Below are positions 24,162 to 32,164 of a stretch of DNA of 64,000 nucleotides, one piece after another (positions within the stretch are counted from its first letter, which is position 1; each line of letters opens with the position of its first letter). The notes below the pieces were generated by a model, which worked only from the letters and a program-made list of their open reading frames with translations, was not told where the DNA came from and searched no databases. The stretch comes from Bradyrhizobium genosp. L (GTDB taxonomy: Bacteria > Pseudomonadota > Alphaproteobacteria > Rhizobiales > Xanthobacteraceae), in contig NZ_CP061378.1 of the NCBI RefSeq assembly GCF_015624485.1, positions 7,155,501 through 7,219,500 on the forward strand. Direction: 5' to 3'. Position numbers and translations under genes: made by a program.

Positions 24162-25232
24162 TCAATCGGCCAGCGCGCCAGACGAGGCCGCCGGCGGCAC
24201 CGCCACGGGCAGCGAGATCCGGACCAGCGTGCCCTGCCCCGGCGCGCTCTCCACTGCGCAGCTTCCACCGACGAGTTCAGCAAATTCAGCCATTCCGATC
24301 AATCCGAAATGTCCGGGCGTCGGGACGACGGGATCGAAGCCGTGGCCGTCGTCGCGGATCTCCACGACAAGCCTTCGGCCGACTGGGGCCGCTTGCTCGA
24401 ACGCGTAAAACGACACGCGGCGCGCCTCGGCATGCGCCTGGACGTTGCGCAGCGCCTCGCTGAGGATGCGTTGAACCGTCAGGCCGCAATCGCGCAATCC
24501 GCCGCGCGCCGCCTCGTCGATCTGGATCGAGACCCTGACGCCGCTGCGGGCGGCAAAGTCGCTCAGCAACCCTTCGACATCGGGATCGAGCTTCAGCTCG
24601 TCGGGCACCCGCAACCGGGCAATTGCCTCGCGGGCGCGGGCCAGGCCGCTCGCCGCGGCGTCTTCCGCGGTGGCAAGGCCATCCGCGACGCGCGCGGGAT
24701 CGACCGACAGAAAATGCCGGATCAACCGGATCTGGGTCAGCAGCGCAACGATCGAGTGCACCAGCGTATCGTGCAGGTCGCGCGCCAGGCGAAGCCGGGT
24801 GCGCGCCAGCGAGGCGAAGCGCACCTCGGCGCTCGCCGCCTCGAGCTGCTGCTCCATCAGGCGCCGCGCGCGGCGCTCGCTGCCGAGCAGCGTCTCGACC
24901 TGACGCGCGGCGAAATCCGGCATCGCGATCACGAAATAGTGCGACTGCGCGCCATTCCACAGAATCACGGCGGTCAGCGGCTGGTCCATCCCGACCGAGG
25001 TGCCGCGCACGCCGGCCAGTGCGATGGTATCGCGCCGTCCCTCGGCAAGCGCCGCAAGCTCGGCTTCCATGCCGACCAGCAGCATGCAGTCGCAGCAATC
25101 GGCGCCGACAGCCGGAAGCCACTCGACCAGGCGGCCGATCTTCCGCACCATTCCGCGGTCGGCGCCGATGATGGCGAGGCCGATGACATCGGCTTCTGCC
25201 GCCGGAAGCAAATCCGCACTCAGATCGATCAT
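24162..25232 (-). CDS. Soluble NarL-family sensor histidine kinase
   Basis: A 356-residue kinase of the HisKA_3 family. There is no signal peptide or transmembrane helix, so it senses a cytoplasmic signal. Residues about 1-135 form an unrecognised sensor domain with several cysteines (GADCCDCMLLVG). The phosphoacceptor His is in LARDLHDTLVHSIVALLTQI, and the HATPase domain shows the N box (ILSEALRNVQAHAEA) and G1 box (IRDDGHGFDP). The Cys cluster CCDC could bind metal, haem or Fe-S, as in some oxygen or redox sensors; this is inference. It is transcribed ahead of its response regulator gene. The ribosome binding site is weak. Confidence 0.92.
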   Translation of the reverse strand: MIDLSADLLPAAEADVIGLAIIGADRGMVRKIGRLVEWLPAVGADCCDCMLLVGMEAELAALAEGRRDTIALAGVRGTSVGMDQPLTAVILWNGAQSHYFVIAMPDFAARQVETLLGSERRARRLMEQQLEAASAEVRFASLARTRLRLARDLHDTLVHSIVALLTQIRLIRHFLSVDPARVADGLATAEDAAASGLARAREAIARLRVPDELKLDPDVEGLLSDFAARSGVRVSIQIDEAARGGLRDCGLTVQRILSEALRNVQAHAEARRVSFYAFEQAAPVGRRLVVEIRDDGHGFDPVVPTPGHFGLIGMAEFAELVGGSCAVESAPGQGTLVRISLPVAVPPAASSGALAD

Positions 25233-25297
25233 GCGTTGCCCAAAAGCTCAGCGAGCGTCCCACTCTGGCGTAAGCCACCTGCGCCCGCAAACGAATA

Positions 25298-25331
25298 TGA
25301 CTTTCGTCATCACCGATCCTGACTTTCGTCA
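25298..25331. promoter_or_regulatory. Twin TGACTTTCGTCA boxes upstream of the kinase gene
   Basis: Two identical 12-mers, each a TGAC-4-GTCA inverted repeat, start 22 bp apart (25298 and 25320), i.e. two turns of the helix and on the same face. They lie 66-99 bp before the kinase start. A near copy is found upstream of the DUF3597 gene. They are a candidate operator for autoregulation by the NarL-type regulator encoded in the same operon. Confidence 0.5.
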
Positions 25332-25462
25332 GATGCCGCCGCCAGCAGAAATACGGTTACTGATGCCTGATGAGCGGAAGCGCAAGCCATGCTGTGCCAC
25401 ATGCCGACGCCCATGGCGAAGCCCGCCGGGCTGCGTCCGGTCGACCAGAATGCGAGCTGACC

Positions 25463-25774
25463 ATGAAGGCCGCGCCACGGAAATCGTCGCGCATCGAGCT
25501 GCGCATGTTGGCGGAGGCGGCGAAGCCCGTGCGGCGGCGTCGCCTGAGCGCGACGCAGAAGCTGGCACTGCAGGCCGCGCTCGACGGCCGGCTGCAGCTC
25601 TATCCGCGCGGATATGCCGCGAGCAAGACCGGGCCGTTTCATTCGCGGCGCGCCGTGCTCGGACTGGTGCGCGCCGGCCTGATGAGCCTCAGCGCGACGG
25701 CACGCTACGCCACCGTGACCAAGCGCGCGCGAGATAGCTATGCAGGCCCGCCGGCCGCTGCAGCCGGTGAATAG
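25463..25774 (+). CDS. Small basic hypothetical protein
   Basis: A 103-residue basic protein (MKAAPRKSSRIELRMLAEAA, VRRRRLSATQKLALQAALDG, GPFHSRRAVLGLVRAGLMSL). The pattern of helices around FHSRRAVLGLVRAGLMS suggests a small winged-helix or DNA-binding fold, but no family is recognised. The ribosome binding site is weak and no operon partner is close, so the gene call is moderate. Confidence 0.5.
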   Translation: MKAAPRKSSRIELRMLAEAAKPVRRRRLSATQKLALQAALDGRLQLYPRGYAASKTGPFHSRRAVLGLVRAGLMSLSATARYATVTKRARDSYAGPPAAAAGE

Positions 25775-25878
25775 CCTAGCTGCGCGCCACCTCCCGCAGC
25801 CCGTATCTGCTGTTCCATTCACCCGACGGGTTGTCGTCTTGCGGTTGAAAGCCCGCGGATCACGATCGCGTTAGTTCC

Positions 25879-25930
25879 GCAGTCTAACTGCGAAGATAAG
25901 CTTTACAGTTTGTCTTCATATCTGCTATTC
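25879..25930 (+). promoter_or_regulatory. Putative MarR-controlled promoter with palindromes
   Basis: Just before the MarR gene lie GCAGT-cta-ACTGC (25879-25891) and GAAGATAA/TTGTCTTC (25892-25917, one mismatch). The second overlaps a TTTACA (25902-25907) that, with a 17-bp spacer, gives a CTATTC -10. MarR proteins commonly repress their own operon from such overlaps. Binding is inferred. Confidence 0.45.
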
Positions 25931-25937
25931 GAGCGGC

Positions 25938-26390
25938 ATGAACAATTCATCGGGCCGTCCGGCATCCGCGCGCGTCTCGGCGCTGGCGGAAGACCTTCGT
26001 TTGCTGATCGGGAAGCTGCGGCGCCGGCTGCGTGAGCAGGGCGGTCAGAATGACCTGACGCCCTCGCAGACGTCGGTGCTGCTGCGTCTCGAGAAGGACG
26101 GTCCCGCGACGGTGTCGAGCCTGGCGCGCTCCGAAGCGATGCGTCCGCAGTCGATGAGCTCGGCGATATCAGCGCTCGAGGCCGCGGGCCTCGTCAGCGG
26201 CGCGCCCGATCCGGACGACGGACGGCAGACCATCATGTCGCTGACCGACGCCTGCCGTGAGCGGATCCGCGCCGGCCGCGCGGCAAAGCAGGATTTTCTG
26301 TCACGCACCATCGCGGCGCGGCTGTCGCCGCAGGAGCAGGACGAACTCGCCGCTGCCGTCAGGCTGTTGAAGCGGCTCACCGACGATTAA
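25938..26390 (+). CDS. MarR-family transcriptional regulator
   Basis: A 150-residue winged-helix regulator. The DNA-binding part is TPSQTSVLLRLEKDGPATVSSLARSE with recognition helix MRPQSMSSAISALE and the wing GLVSGAPDPDDGRQTIMSLT, where the DPDDGR is the hallmark of MarR wings. It heads an operon with an isochorismatase-like hydrolase, a small membrane protein and an MFS exporter, an arrangement typical of a MarR repressor that responds to a small aromatic compound and derepresses its export and breakdown. Palindromes lie in its promoter region. Confidence 0.94.
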   Translation: MNNSSGRPASARVSALAEDLRLLIGKLRRRLREQGGQNDLTPSQTSVLLRLEKDGPATVSSLARSEAMRPQSMSSAISALEAAGLVSGAPDPDDGRQTIMSLTDACRERIRAGRAAKQDFLSRTIAARLSPQEQDELAAAVRLLKRLTDD

Positions 26391-26433
26391 CGGCCGCCAT
26401 CGCGCGACCGCCGAGTGGCAGAAGGAAACGATC

Positions 26434-27009
26434 ATGGCTCTCACGACGCTCGACCCGATCACGGCGCTGATCATTGTCGACCTGCAAAACGGGATTGTCG
26501 GCTATCCGCTGCTGCACCCGATCGCAGATATTGTAACGCGCTCGTCCGCCCTCGCCGCGGCGTTTCGACGCCACCGCCTGCCCGTCGTACTGGTCAATGT
26601 CGATAGCGGCGCGCCGGGACGTACGGAACGGCCGCGCCCCGGTGGGCCATTTCCCGATGGATGGACCGACCTGGTGCCTGAGCTCGACCGGCAGCCCTCC
26701 GACATCGTCGTGACCAAGCGGACATGGGGTGCCTTTGCCAGCACCGATCTCGAGAGCCGGCTGAAAGCGCATGGCGTTACGCAAGTCGTCATCACCGGCG
26801 TCGCGACCGGCACCGGCGTCGAATCAACCGCGCGGCAGGCCTATGAAGCCGGCTTCAACGTCACGCTCGCCACCGATGCCATGACCGACATGCGGCCGGA
26901 CACCCACGACAACAGCATCGCAAACGTGTTCCCGCGGCTCGGCGAAACCGGCTCGACCCAAGAGATCATCGATCTCCTCGACAGGACGCATACGCATGAA
27001 CTGGCTTGA
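26434..27009 (+). CDS. Isochorismatase-family cysteine hydrolase
   Basis: A 191-residue hydrolase. The catalytic triad Asp is in ALIIVDLQNGIV, Lys in IVVTKRTWGAF, and the expected Cys position lies in VVITGVATGTGVESTARQA. In most family members this reads GVxTxxCVxxT; here the Cys is replaced by Gly (ATGTGVEST), so it may lack classical cysteine hydrolase activity. It follows the MarR gene by 43 bp and overlaps the next gene by 14 bp. It could act on an isochorismate, amide or related compound, or be a non-catalytic relative. Confidence 0.88.
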   Translation: MALTTLDPITALIIVDLQNGIVGYPLLHPIADIVTRSSALAAAFRRHRLPVVLVNVDSGAPGRTERPRPGGPFPDGWTDLVPELDRQPSDIVVTKRTWGAFASTDLESRLKAHGVTQVVITGVATGTGVESTARQAYEAGFNVTLATDAMTDMRPDTHDNSIANVFPRLGETGSTQEIIDLLDRTHTHELA

Positions 27010-27325
27010 CCTCGTCGCCTATTTCTTCGGCGGCGCCTTCCTCACCAACGCCATTCCCCATGTCGTCGCCGGCATGATGGGCGAACCGTTTCAGAGCCCG
27101 TTCGCAAAACCGCGCGGCGAAGGCCTGTCGACATCGACCGTCAACATCGTGTGGGGCTTCTTCAACCTGTTCGTCGGATATCTGCTGGTCTGCCGCGTCG
27201 GCGAGTTCGGCTTGCGGACGACGAGCCACGTCGCCGCGCTGTTCCTCGGCGGACTGCTGATCGGCCTGTTGCTGGCGCGGCATTTCGGCCGGTTTCACGG
27301 CGGCAACGAACCCGGGCAATCATGA
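26996..27325 (+). CDS. Small inner-membrane protein of the MarR operon
   Basis: A 109-residue hydrophobic protein with about three transmembrane helices (DLVAYFFGGAFLTNAIPHVVAGMM, VNIVWGFFNLFVGYLLV, HVAALFLGGLLIGLLLA). No family name recalled. It overlaps the end of the isochorismatase gene, and its own stop overlaps the ATG of the MFS gene (ATGA), so the four genes are one operon. It might assist the transporter; this is inference. Confidence 0.8.
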   Translation: MNWLDLVAYFFGGAFLTNAIPHVVAGMMGEPFQSPFAKPRGEGLSTSTVNIVWGFFNLFVGYLLVCRVGEFGLRTTSHVAALFLGGLLIGLLLARHFGRFHGGNEPGQS

Positions 27326-28563
27326 GACGAGTGTTCCGATCGCTGCGCAGCTTCAACTACCGGGTCTGGGCGGCCGGTGCGCTGGTGTCGAACATCGGGA
27401 CCTGGATGCAGCGCGCCGCGCAGGACTGGCTGGTGCTGACCCAGCTCACCAATCACAGCGCATCCGCGGTCGGCATCGTGATGGCGCTGCAATTCGGGCC
27501 GCAACTTCTCTTGATGCCGTGGAGCGGCTTGGCCGCCGACCGCTTCAACCAGCGTAGGCTCTTGATGGCAACGCAGGCTGCGATGGGCACGCTGTCGTTG
27601 ATCCTGGGCATCCTCACCGTCACCGGGCTGGTGCAGCTCTGGCACGTCTATGTGTTCGCCTTCCTGTTCGGCTGCAGCGCCGCACTCGATGCTCCCGTCC
27701 GCCAGACCTTCGTGGCCGAGCTGGTCGGCGATGCGGATCTGTCGAACGCGATCGCGCTGAACTCGACCTCGTTCAACGCCGCCCGCATGATCGGCCCTGC
27801 GGTGGCCGGCCTCGTCATCACCTCCGTCGGCACCGGCTGGGCGTTCCTGTTCAACGGGGTGTCGTTCATGGCGGTGCTGACCTCGCTGTCCTTCCTGCGC
27901 AAATCCGAGTTGCGGCCGAATGCACGCGCCCACCGCGCCAAGGGCGGCATCACGGAAGGCTTTCGCTACGTCTGGTCCCGCGCCGATCTCAGGGCGACGC
28001 TGGTGATGCTGTTCCTGATCGGGACCTTCGGGCTGAACTTCCCGATCTTCATCTCGACCATGGCCGTCGGCGTCTTCCATACCGATGCGCGTGGCTTCGG
28101 CCTGTTGTCGTCGATGATGGCGATCGGGACGATGTCCGGCGCGCTGCTGGCTGCGAGCCGCGAGCGCCCGCGGTTTGGCGCGCTGATGCTTGGAGCCGCA
28201 ATCTTCGGCCTCGGCTGCACGCTGGCCGCGCTGGCGCCGAGCTACTGGCTGTTCGGTGCGGCGCTGATCGTGATCGGCATCGCCGCGCTGACCATCATGA
28301 ACACCTCGAATGCGATGATGCAGCTCTCGACCGAGCCCGTGATGCGCGGACGCGTGATGGCGCTGCGGCTCGGCGTCGCCCTCGGCGGCACGCCGATCGG
28401 CGCACCGATCGTCGGCTGGGTCGCAGATCACCTCGGCCCGCGCTGGGCGCTCGGCGTTGCGGCCGCTGCGGGCTTTGCGGCGGCGCTGGTGGCAGTCGGC
28501 GTGCTGTGGCGCGGCAAGCTCGACGCGGACAAGCATTCCACCCTGCCGCACGCGGCGGAGTAA
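27322..28563 (+). CDS. MFS transporter (EntS-like exporter family)
   Basis: A 413-residue major facilitator with about 12 transmembrane helices. The N-terminus (SFNYRVWAAGALVSNIGTWMQRAAQDWLVL) and the loop LAADRFNQRRLLM match the MFS_3/EntS-like exporter group. It probably exports a drug-like or siderophore-like molecule using the proton gradient. The ATG overlaps the stop of the preceding gene, which fixes the start; the reading frame extends 57 codons upstream without hydrophobic sequence. It is regulated with the MarR gene at the head of the operon. Confidence 0.93.
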   Translation: MRRVFRSLRSFNYRVWAAGALVSNIGTWMQRAAQDWLVLTQLTNHSASAVGIVMALQFGPQLLLMPWSGLAADRFNQRRLLMATQAAMGTLSLILGILTVTGLVQLWHVYVFAFLFGCSAALDAPVRQTFVAELVGDADLSNAIALNSTSFNAARMIGPAVAGLVITSVGTGWAFLFNGVSFMAVLTSLSFLRKSELRPNARAHRAKGGITEGFRYVWSRADLRATLVMLFLIGTFGLNFPIFISTMAVGVFHTDARGFGLLSSMMAIGTMSGALLAASRERPRFGALMLGAAIFGLGCTLAALAPSYWLFGAALIVIGIAALTIMNTSNAMMQLSTEPVMRGRVMALRLGVALGGTPIGAPIVGWVADHLGPRWALGVAAAAGFAAALVAVGVLWRGKLDADKHSTLPHAAE

Positions 28564-28660
28564 GCGAGACGGCTTGCCGCGAACCGGCTATGTTCCAGGA
28601 CCTTGGCAAGCGGAAATCCGCTTCGGCTTGCGTCTGGACCGAAGGAAAGGCTCGTTCACT

Positions 28661-29731
28661 TTGCAACCAGGCACGCGATTGAAGAGGCCCCTCGGCTCCC
28701 GCAACGAGACTCTGTCCGTCGGCGTCAGCGACCAGGTCTATGAGACGACCAAGCTCGGCGCGGTGCTCGACATGCTGGCTAGTCAGGGTATTGCGACCGA
28801 CGCCATCCTGCGCGACGCCAACATCGCGCTTGTGGATGTGCATTCGCCGCAGACGCGAATCTCGCTGGCACAGCTGATGACCGTGTGCCGCAACGCGCTG
28901 CGGCTATCGGCCGACCGTCATCTGCCCTATCAGATCGGCACCTCGATCCACATCTCGACCTACGGCATGTACGGCTATGCGCTGCTGTGCTGTCCCGACT
29001 TCCGCAAGGCGATGGAATTCGCGATGCGCTACCACGCGCTCGCGGCACCGCTGGCGACGATCGACTTCGGGGAAGACAAGACGTCGGGAAGATGGACCAT
29101 CGAGCCCAACCTGCACGCCACGGGCGATGCCGCGCTCTACCGGTTCGTCACCGAGATGCAGATCGGCATCCACATCTCGCTGATGCGCGACATCATGGGG
29201 CCGGCGTTTGCGCCCTCCGAGATCCGGCTGGCCTATCCGCAAGCAGCCGACTTCGGCATTGCGCCGGATCATGTGCGATGCCCGGTGCGATACGATCGGA
29301 AGATCAACCAGATCGTTTTCGAGGCGCAATGGCTGGATCGGACTGCCGATCTCGGCAACAGGACGACCTATCCGACCATCGTCGCCCTGTGCGACGACCT
29401 GCTCGACGACCTGAAGCTGCGGGTCGGCGTTGCCGGAAAGATCCGCGCGGTCCTGCTCCGCGACATCGCAAACCCGCCGACCTTCGAGGCCATCGCAAAG
29501 CTGCTCGGTGTCAATGACCGCTCGCTGCGGCGACAGCTCCGTCAGCAGGGCTTTTCGTTTCGCGGGCTGCACGACGAGCTGCGCACCCAGATCGCGCTGA
29601 AATATCTCCGCCACACGACGCTCGCCAACGAAGACATCGCCCTTGCGCTCGGCTTCAGCGATGCGGCCAATTTCCGCCGCGCGTTCCACCGCTGGACCAA
29701 CAAGGCACCGAGCGACATCCGCGGAGAATAG
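28661..29731 (+). CDS. AraC-family transcriptional regulator (Arabinose_bd-type)
   Basis: A regulator of about 356 residues. The N-terminal domain (KLGAVLDMLASQGIATDAILRDA, then QIGTSIHISTYGMYGYALLCCP) matches the Arabinose_bd/OruR-like effector region. The C-terminus carries the two AraC HTH motifs, PTFEAIAKLLGVNDRSLRRQL and LANEDIALALGFSDAANFRRAF. The start is uncertain: no ATG lies near the domain start, and TTG at 28661 has GAAGGAAAGG upstream. It follows the MFS gene by 97 bp and may or may not share its transcript. Effector and targets are unknown. Confidence 0.85.
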   Translation: MQPGTRLKRPLGSRNETLSVGVSDQVYETTKLGAVLDMLASQGIATDAILRDANIALVDVHSPQTRISLAQLMTVCRNALRLSADRHLPYQIGTSIHISTYGMYGYALLCCPDFRKAMEFAMRYHALAAPLATIDFGEDKTSGRWTIEPNLHATGDAALYRFVTEMQIGIHISLMRDIMGPAFAPSEIRLAYPQAADFGIAPDHVRCPVRYDRKINQIVFEAQWLDRTADLGNRTTYPTIVALCDDLLDDLKLRVGVAGKIRAVLLRDIANPPTFEAIAKLLGVNDRSLRRQLRQQGFSFRGLHDELRTQIALKYLRHTTLANEDIALALGFSDAANFRRAFHRWTNKAPSDIRGE

Positions 29732-29759
29732 TCGCGGTCATCGCATGGCTGGACACATT

Positions 29760-29867
29760 CTAGAGCATTTTCGGTTCTGATTGAATCAGAACCGAAGCTC
29801 TAGCTTTTTGTTTTGACGCGTTTTCTTCACGCGAACCGGTATCCACTTCGCTCGAAAACGCTCTAGT
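29760..29867. repeat. Palindromic intergenic repeat abutting a small gene
   Basis: CTAGAGC (29760-29766) and GCTCTAG (29797-29803) enclose a perfect 13-bp palindrome with a one-base centre (29770-29782 and 29784-29796). A second half (about 29813-29866, with GCGAACCGGT and CGAAAACGCTCTAG) completes the element. This repeat class is common in Bradyrhizobium (from memory). Its right end touches the stop codon of the small zinc-finger protein gene. Confidence 0.85.
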
Positions 29868-30059
29868 CTAGAAGACGTATGAGGTCTTGTTCGGCTGCAC
29901 GGTCAAGCGGAAGGCGACTTCGGTCGAGCCGTCCATCAGCTCGAGCACTTGGTCGCAGATCAGGCATCGAAACTCGCCGGCGACGCCACCCATCGACGTC
30001 AATTCGATCCGGCGATAGCCGGCCTGACATTTTGGACAGGTCAAGTCTGATTTGCGCAT
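29868..30059 (-). CDS. Small CxxC zinc-ribbon protein
   Basis: A 63-residue protein with two Cys pairs, CPKC near residue 8 and CLIC near residue 33 (CPKCQAGYRRIEL, GEFRCLICDQVLE). The layout is a zinc ribbon. I recall near-identical short proteins in many Bradyrhizobium genomes, function unknown. The ATG at 30059 was chosen because homologues start MRKSDL/MQKSGL-like; the upstream part of the frame is not typical. The stop codon lies against a palindromic repeat. Confidence 0.75.
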   Translation of the reverse strand: MRKSDLTCPKCQAGYRRIELTSMGGVAGEFRCLICDQVLELMDGSTEVAFRLTVQPNKTSYVF

Positions 30060-30166
30060 GGAATCAGTAAGCGGTTGCTTCGCCCATCTTCCCACATCCC
30101 ATGGATGAAAATGTGACGGCGACGCCGGCAACATCCGCTAAAACGCCATGAGTTCGGATTGAATGG

Positions 30167-30604
30167 TCATCGGTGAGTGTAGACGGCCGTCGGCGGCCGA
30201 TAGGGGAAGGCCGAGACCCCGAAGTTGCGGCCATATTGCTGCTGCACCGCCGGCACGTTGACGACGCCCACCTTGAGATCCTGCGATTTCGCGTCGATCG
30301 GCGGCGTGTTGGTGACGGGCGGATTGACCTGATCGACCTGCTTCCTGAGCCGCGCGTTGATGCAATTGAGCGACTGACCGCCGCCCGCCGCATCGCAGTG
30401 CTCCGGCCCGGTGGCTCCTGCAGCCGGACCGTGACCCGCCGAGCCGGCGTTGCCGGGAGCGCGATTGAGGTTGACCGAAGGCGGGGGCGCGCCGACGATG
30501 ATTTCGGGCAGGGCCGTATGCTGCTGTTGCTGTGGCGGCTGCTGCGCATGCGCGGGCACGGCCGCCACTATGAAAACGGCAATCGCTGCGGTGACTGACT
30601 TCAT
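30167..30604 (-). CDS. Secreted Pro/Gln-rich hypothetical protein
   Basis: A 145-residue periplasmic protein with a clear signal peptide (VTAAIAVFIVAAVPAHAQ) and a mature part rich in Gln, Pro and Asn. A Cys pair (EHCDAAGG, LNCINARL) may form a disulfide. No domain is recognised. AGGAG precedes the ATG. It lies 77 bp beyond the end of the lytic transglycosylase gene on the same strand and could be the tail of the same transcription unit. Confidence 0.75.
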   Translation of the reverse strand: MKSVTAAIAVFIVAAVPAHAQQPPQQQQHTALPEIIVGAPPPSVNLNRAPGNAGSAGHGPAAGATGPEHCDAAGGGQSLNCINARLRKQVDQVNPPVTNTPPIDAKSQDLKVGVVNVPAVQQQYGRNFGVSAFPYRPPTAVYTHR

Positions 30605-30681
30605 CGGTGCTGCTCCTTGCAGAACCCTGGCCTGCTTCCGACGTAGGAAGCCGATACATCGCGATCAATGCGGCTGATGCG

Positions 30682-31569
30682 TTACTTTCCCGCGCGGACC
30701 TGAACAACGAGCGCATTCAGCCGCGTGTTGAGCGCGACGAGATCGACGCGTCCAATGCGCGCGACGCCGACGCATTTGCGGCCGCACCCTCCGCCACCAA
30801 CACCACCGCTACGCATCGGCTCGCCGAAGGTCGCGACCGGAACCGTTCCGGTCACCCGGAAGCCGCGGGCAGCCAATCGGGCGCGCACCGCCACGCAATA
30901 GTTGACGGACAAATAGGAGAAGCGGATTTCGCCATGGCCGGCGCGATACTTCATGACGGCGGTGCAGAGGTCGCCTCCCGCGAGACGCCACGCCTGGGCC
31001 AGATACATCACCCCGTAGTGAACGTTGTTTTCAGGGATCGCGAGTTCGGCAAGCGACCCGGTGAAACCGAGCATGCGCGCGGTCGACGGCAGCAGCTGCA
31101 TCAGCCCGATCTCGCCGACGCCGCCGATCACACTCGCGTTGTAGCCGCTCTCCACGCCCATCACCGCCTCGGCGATCTCCGGCGCGAGGCCCGTTCCGGC
31201 CGCCTCCTTCTCGATCAACGCGCGATAATGCGAGCGCGCGTCGGGCACGGCATCGGTTCGGCTGGTGAACGGAAGCTTGAGTTGATTTTTGGACTGGTCC
31301 TTTTGATCCCTGGACGGAGGCCCGTCGTCGCTCTTGGCGGGAGGATCTTTGGCTGCGTCCTTTGCCGGCTCGGTGGATGTGACCGCCGCTTCGGCCGGCT
31401 TCGCCGTTGCATCGGCCTCCGGCGCAGCCGCAGCCGGTCGCGCAAGGCAAAGCGCCACGGCGACGACCAGCCCAGCGGCCACATACGTCTCCCCACGGCT
31501 AGCCGCGCAGAGCAGCGCCTGCGCGCGCCCGAAGCAACGCTCCTTCATGGTGAAGGCATGGTCCGTCAT
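30682..31569 (-). CDS. Lytic transglycosylase, SLT domain
   Basis: A murein lytic transglycosylase of about 295 residues. A signal-anchor (YVAAGLVVAVALCLARPAAAA) precedes a low-complexity Ala/Lys/Pro linker. The catalytic domain has Glu in AVMGVESGYN, then the GEIGLMQLLPSTARMLG motif, NVHYGVMYL and a KYRAGHGE motif. It cleaves glycan strands, which would open the wall for an envelope-spanning assembly. It is the last enzyme in the TonB/TpsB locus, read in the same direction, 43 bp after the YbjN-like gene. The start is uncertain between ATG 31569 and ATG 31548. Confidence 0.88.
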   Translation of the reverse strand: MTDHAFTMKERCFGRAQALLCAASRGETYVAAGLVVAVALCLARPAAAAPEADATAKPAEAAVTSTEPAKDAAKDPPAKSDDGPPSRDQKDQSKNQLKLPFTSRTDAVPDARSHYRALIEKEAAGTGLAPEIAEAVMGVESGYNASVIGGVGEIGLMQLLPSTARMLGFTGSLAELAIPENNVHYGVMYLAQAWRLAGGDLCTAVMKYRAGHGEIRFSYLSVNYCVAVRARLAARGFRVTGTVPVATFGEPMRSGGVGGGGCGRKCVGVARIGRVDLVALNTRLNALVVQVRAGK

Positions 31570-31612
31570 TCTCGTCGCGGGTCCTGTTCGAACGCCGGGC
31601 ACGCCGGCGCGG

Positions 31613-32146
31613 CTATTGGATCGTGGGAGTTGCCCCCTGCTCGGTGCTGCGGTCATTCGCCGGCTGCTGCACGGCCGCATTCGGCTGCGGGGCCGCGGCC
31701 ACCGCGCCGCTCCTCGCGGCGAGCTTGGGCAATTCCTCGCGCAGATAGGCGATCAGCTCCTGGACCAGGCGGTCCCAGATTTCGATCTGGGCGCGCAGAT
31801 AGTTCGGCGCGACGCCGCCCGCGACGGAGACATCGAGGCAGAACGCCAGGAACGGCGGGCTGAGCTGCAGCCGCCCGAACCGCCGCGTCGCATTCCAGCG
31901 GTTGACGAGGTCGAGCGGCAATTCGCCCTGCACCTGCAACGTGGTCACCAGCGTGACGTCGACAAACCCCTGCTCGTCGCCGACCAGGCGGTTGCCCGGC
32001 CGGATCTCGAAGCCCAACCCCGCCGTCGCCGAACGCAGATAGGTCGTGTTGGCGACCGGATCGGTCAGCGTCTCGACGCGATAGCCGACATTCTGAAAGC
32101 TGTCGCGCAACGCTTCGATGGTGAGGGTGGTGATGGTCTCGGTCAT
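31613..32146 (-). CDS. YbjN-like protein
   Basis: A 177-residue cytoplasmic protein resembling the YbjN domain (type III chaperone-like fold): LRDSFQNVGYRVETLTD, LGFEIRPGNRLVGDEQ, LDLVNRWNATRRFGRL, and the helix near EIWDRLVQELIAYL. The C-terminal 25 residues are a Pro/Gln/Ala-rich tail. YbjN folds are known as chaperone-like regulators of exported proteins. It lies between the isomerase and transglycosylase genes of the TonB/TpsB locus, so a chaperone role for an exported client is an attractive inference. Confidence 0.8.
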   Translation of the reverse strand: MTETITTLTIEALRDSFQNVGYRVETLTDPVANTTYLRSATAGLGFEIRPGNRLVGDEQGFVDVTLVTTLQVQGELPLDLVNRWNATRRFGRLQLSPPFLAFCLDVSVAGGVAPNYLRAQIEIWDRLVQELIAYLREELPKLAARSGAVAAAPQPNAAVQQPANDRSTEQGATPTIQ

Positions 32147-32164
32147 CGTGATCTCCGCACTGTT

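Noticed and set aside
28457..28660. Longer N-terminus for the AraC regulator
   Set aside because: It runs into the end of the MFS gene in another frame and is Arg/Trp/Ser-rich with no family match.
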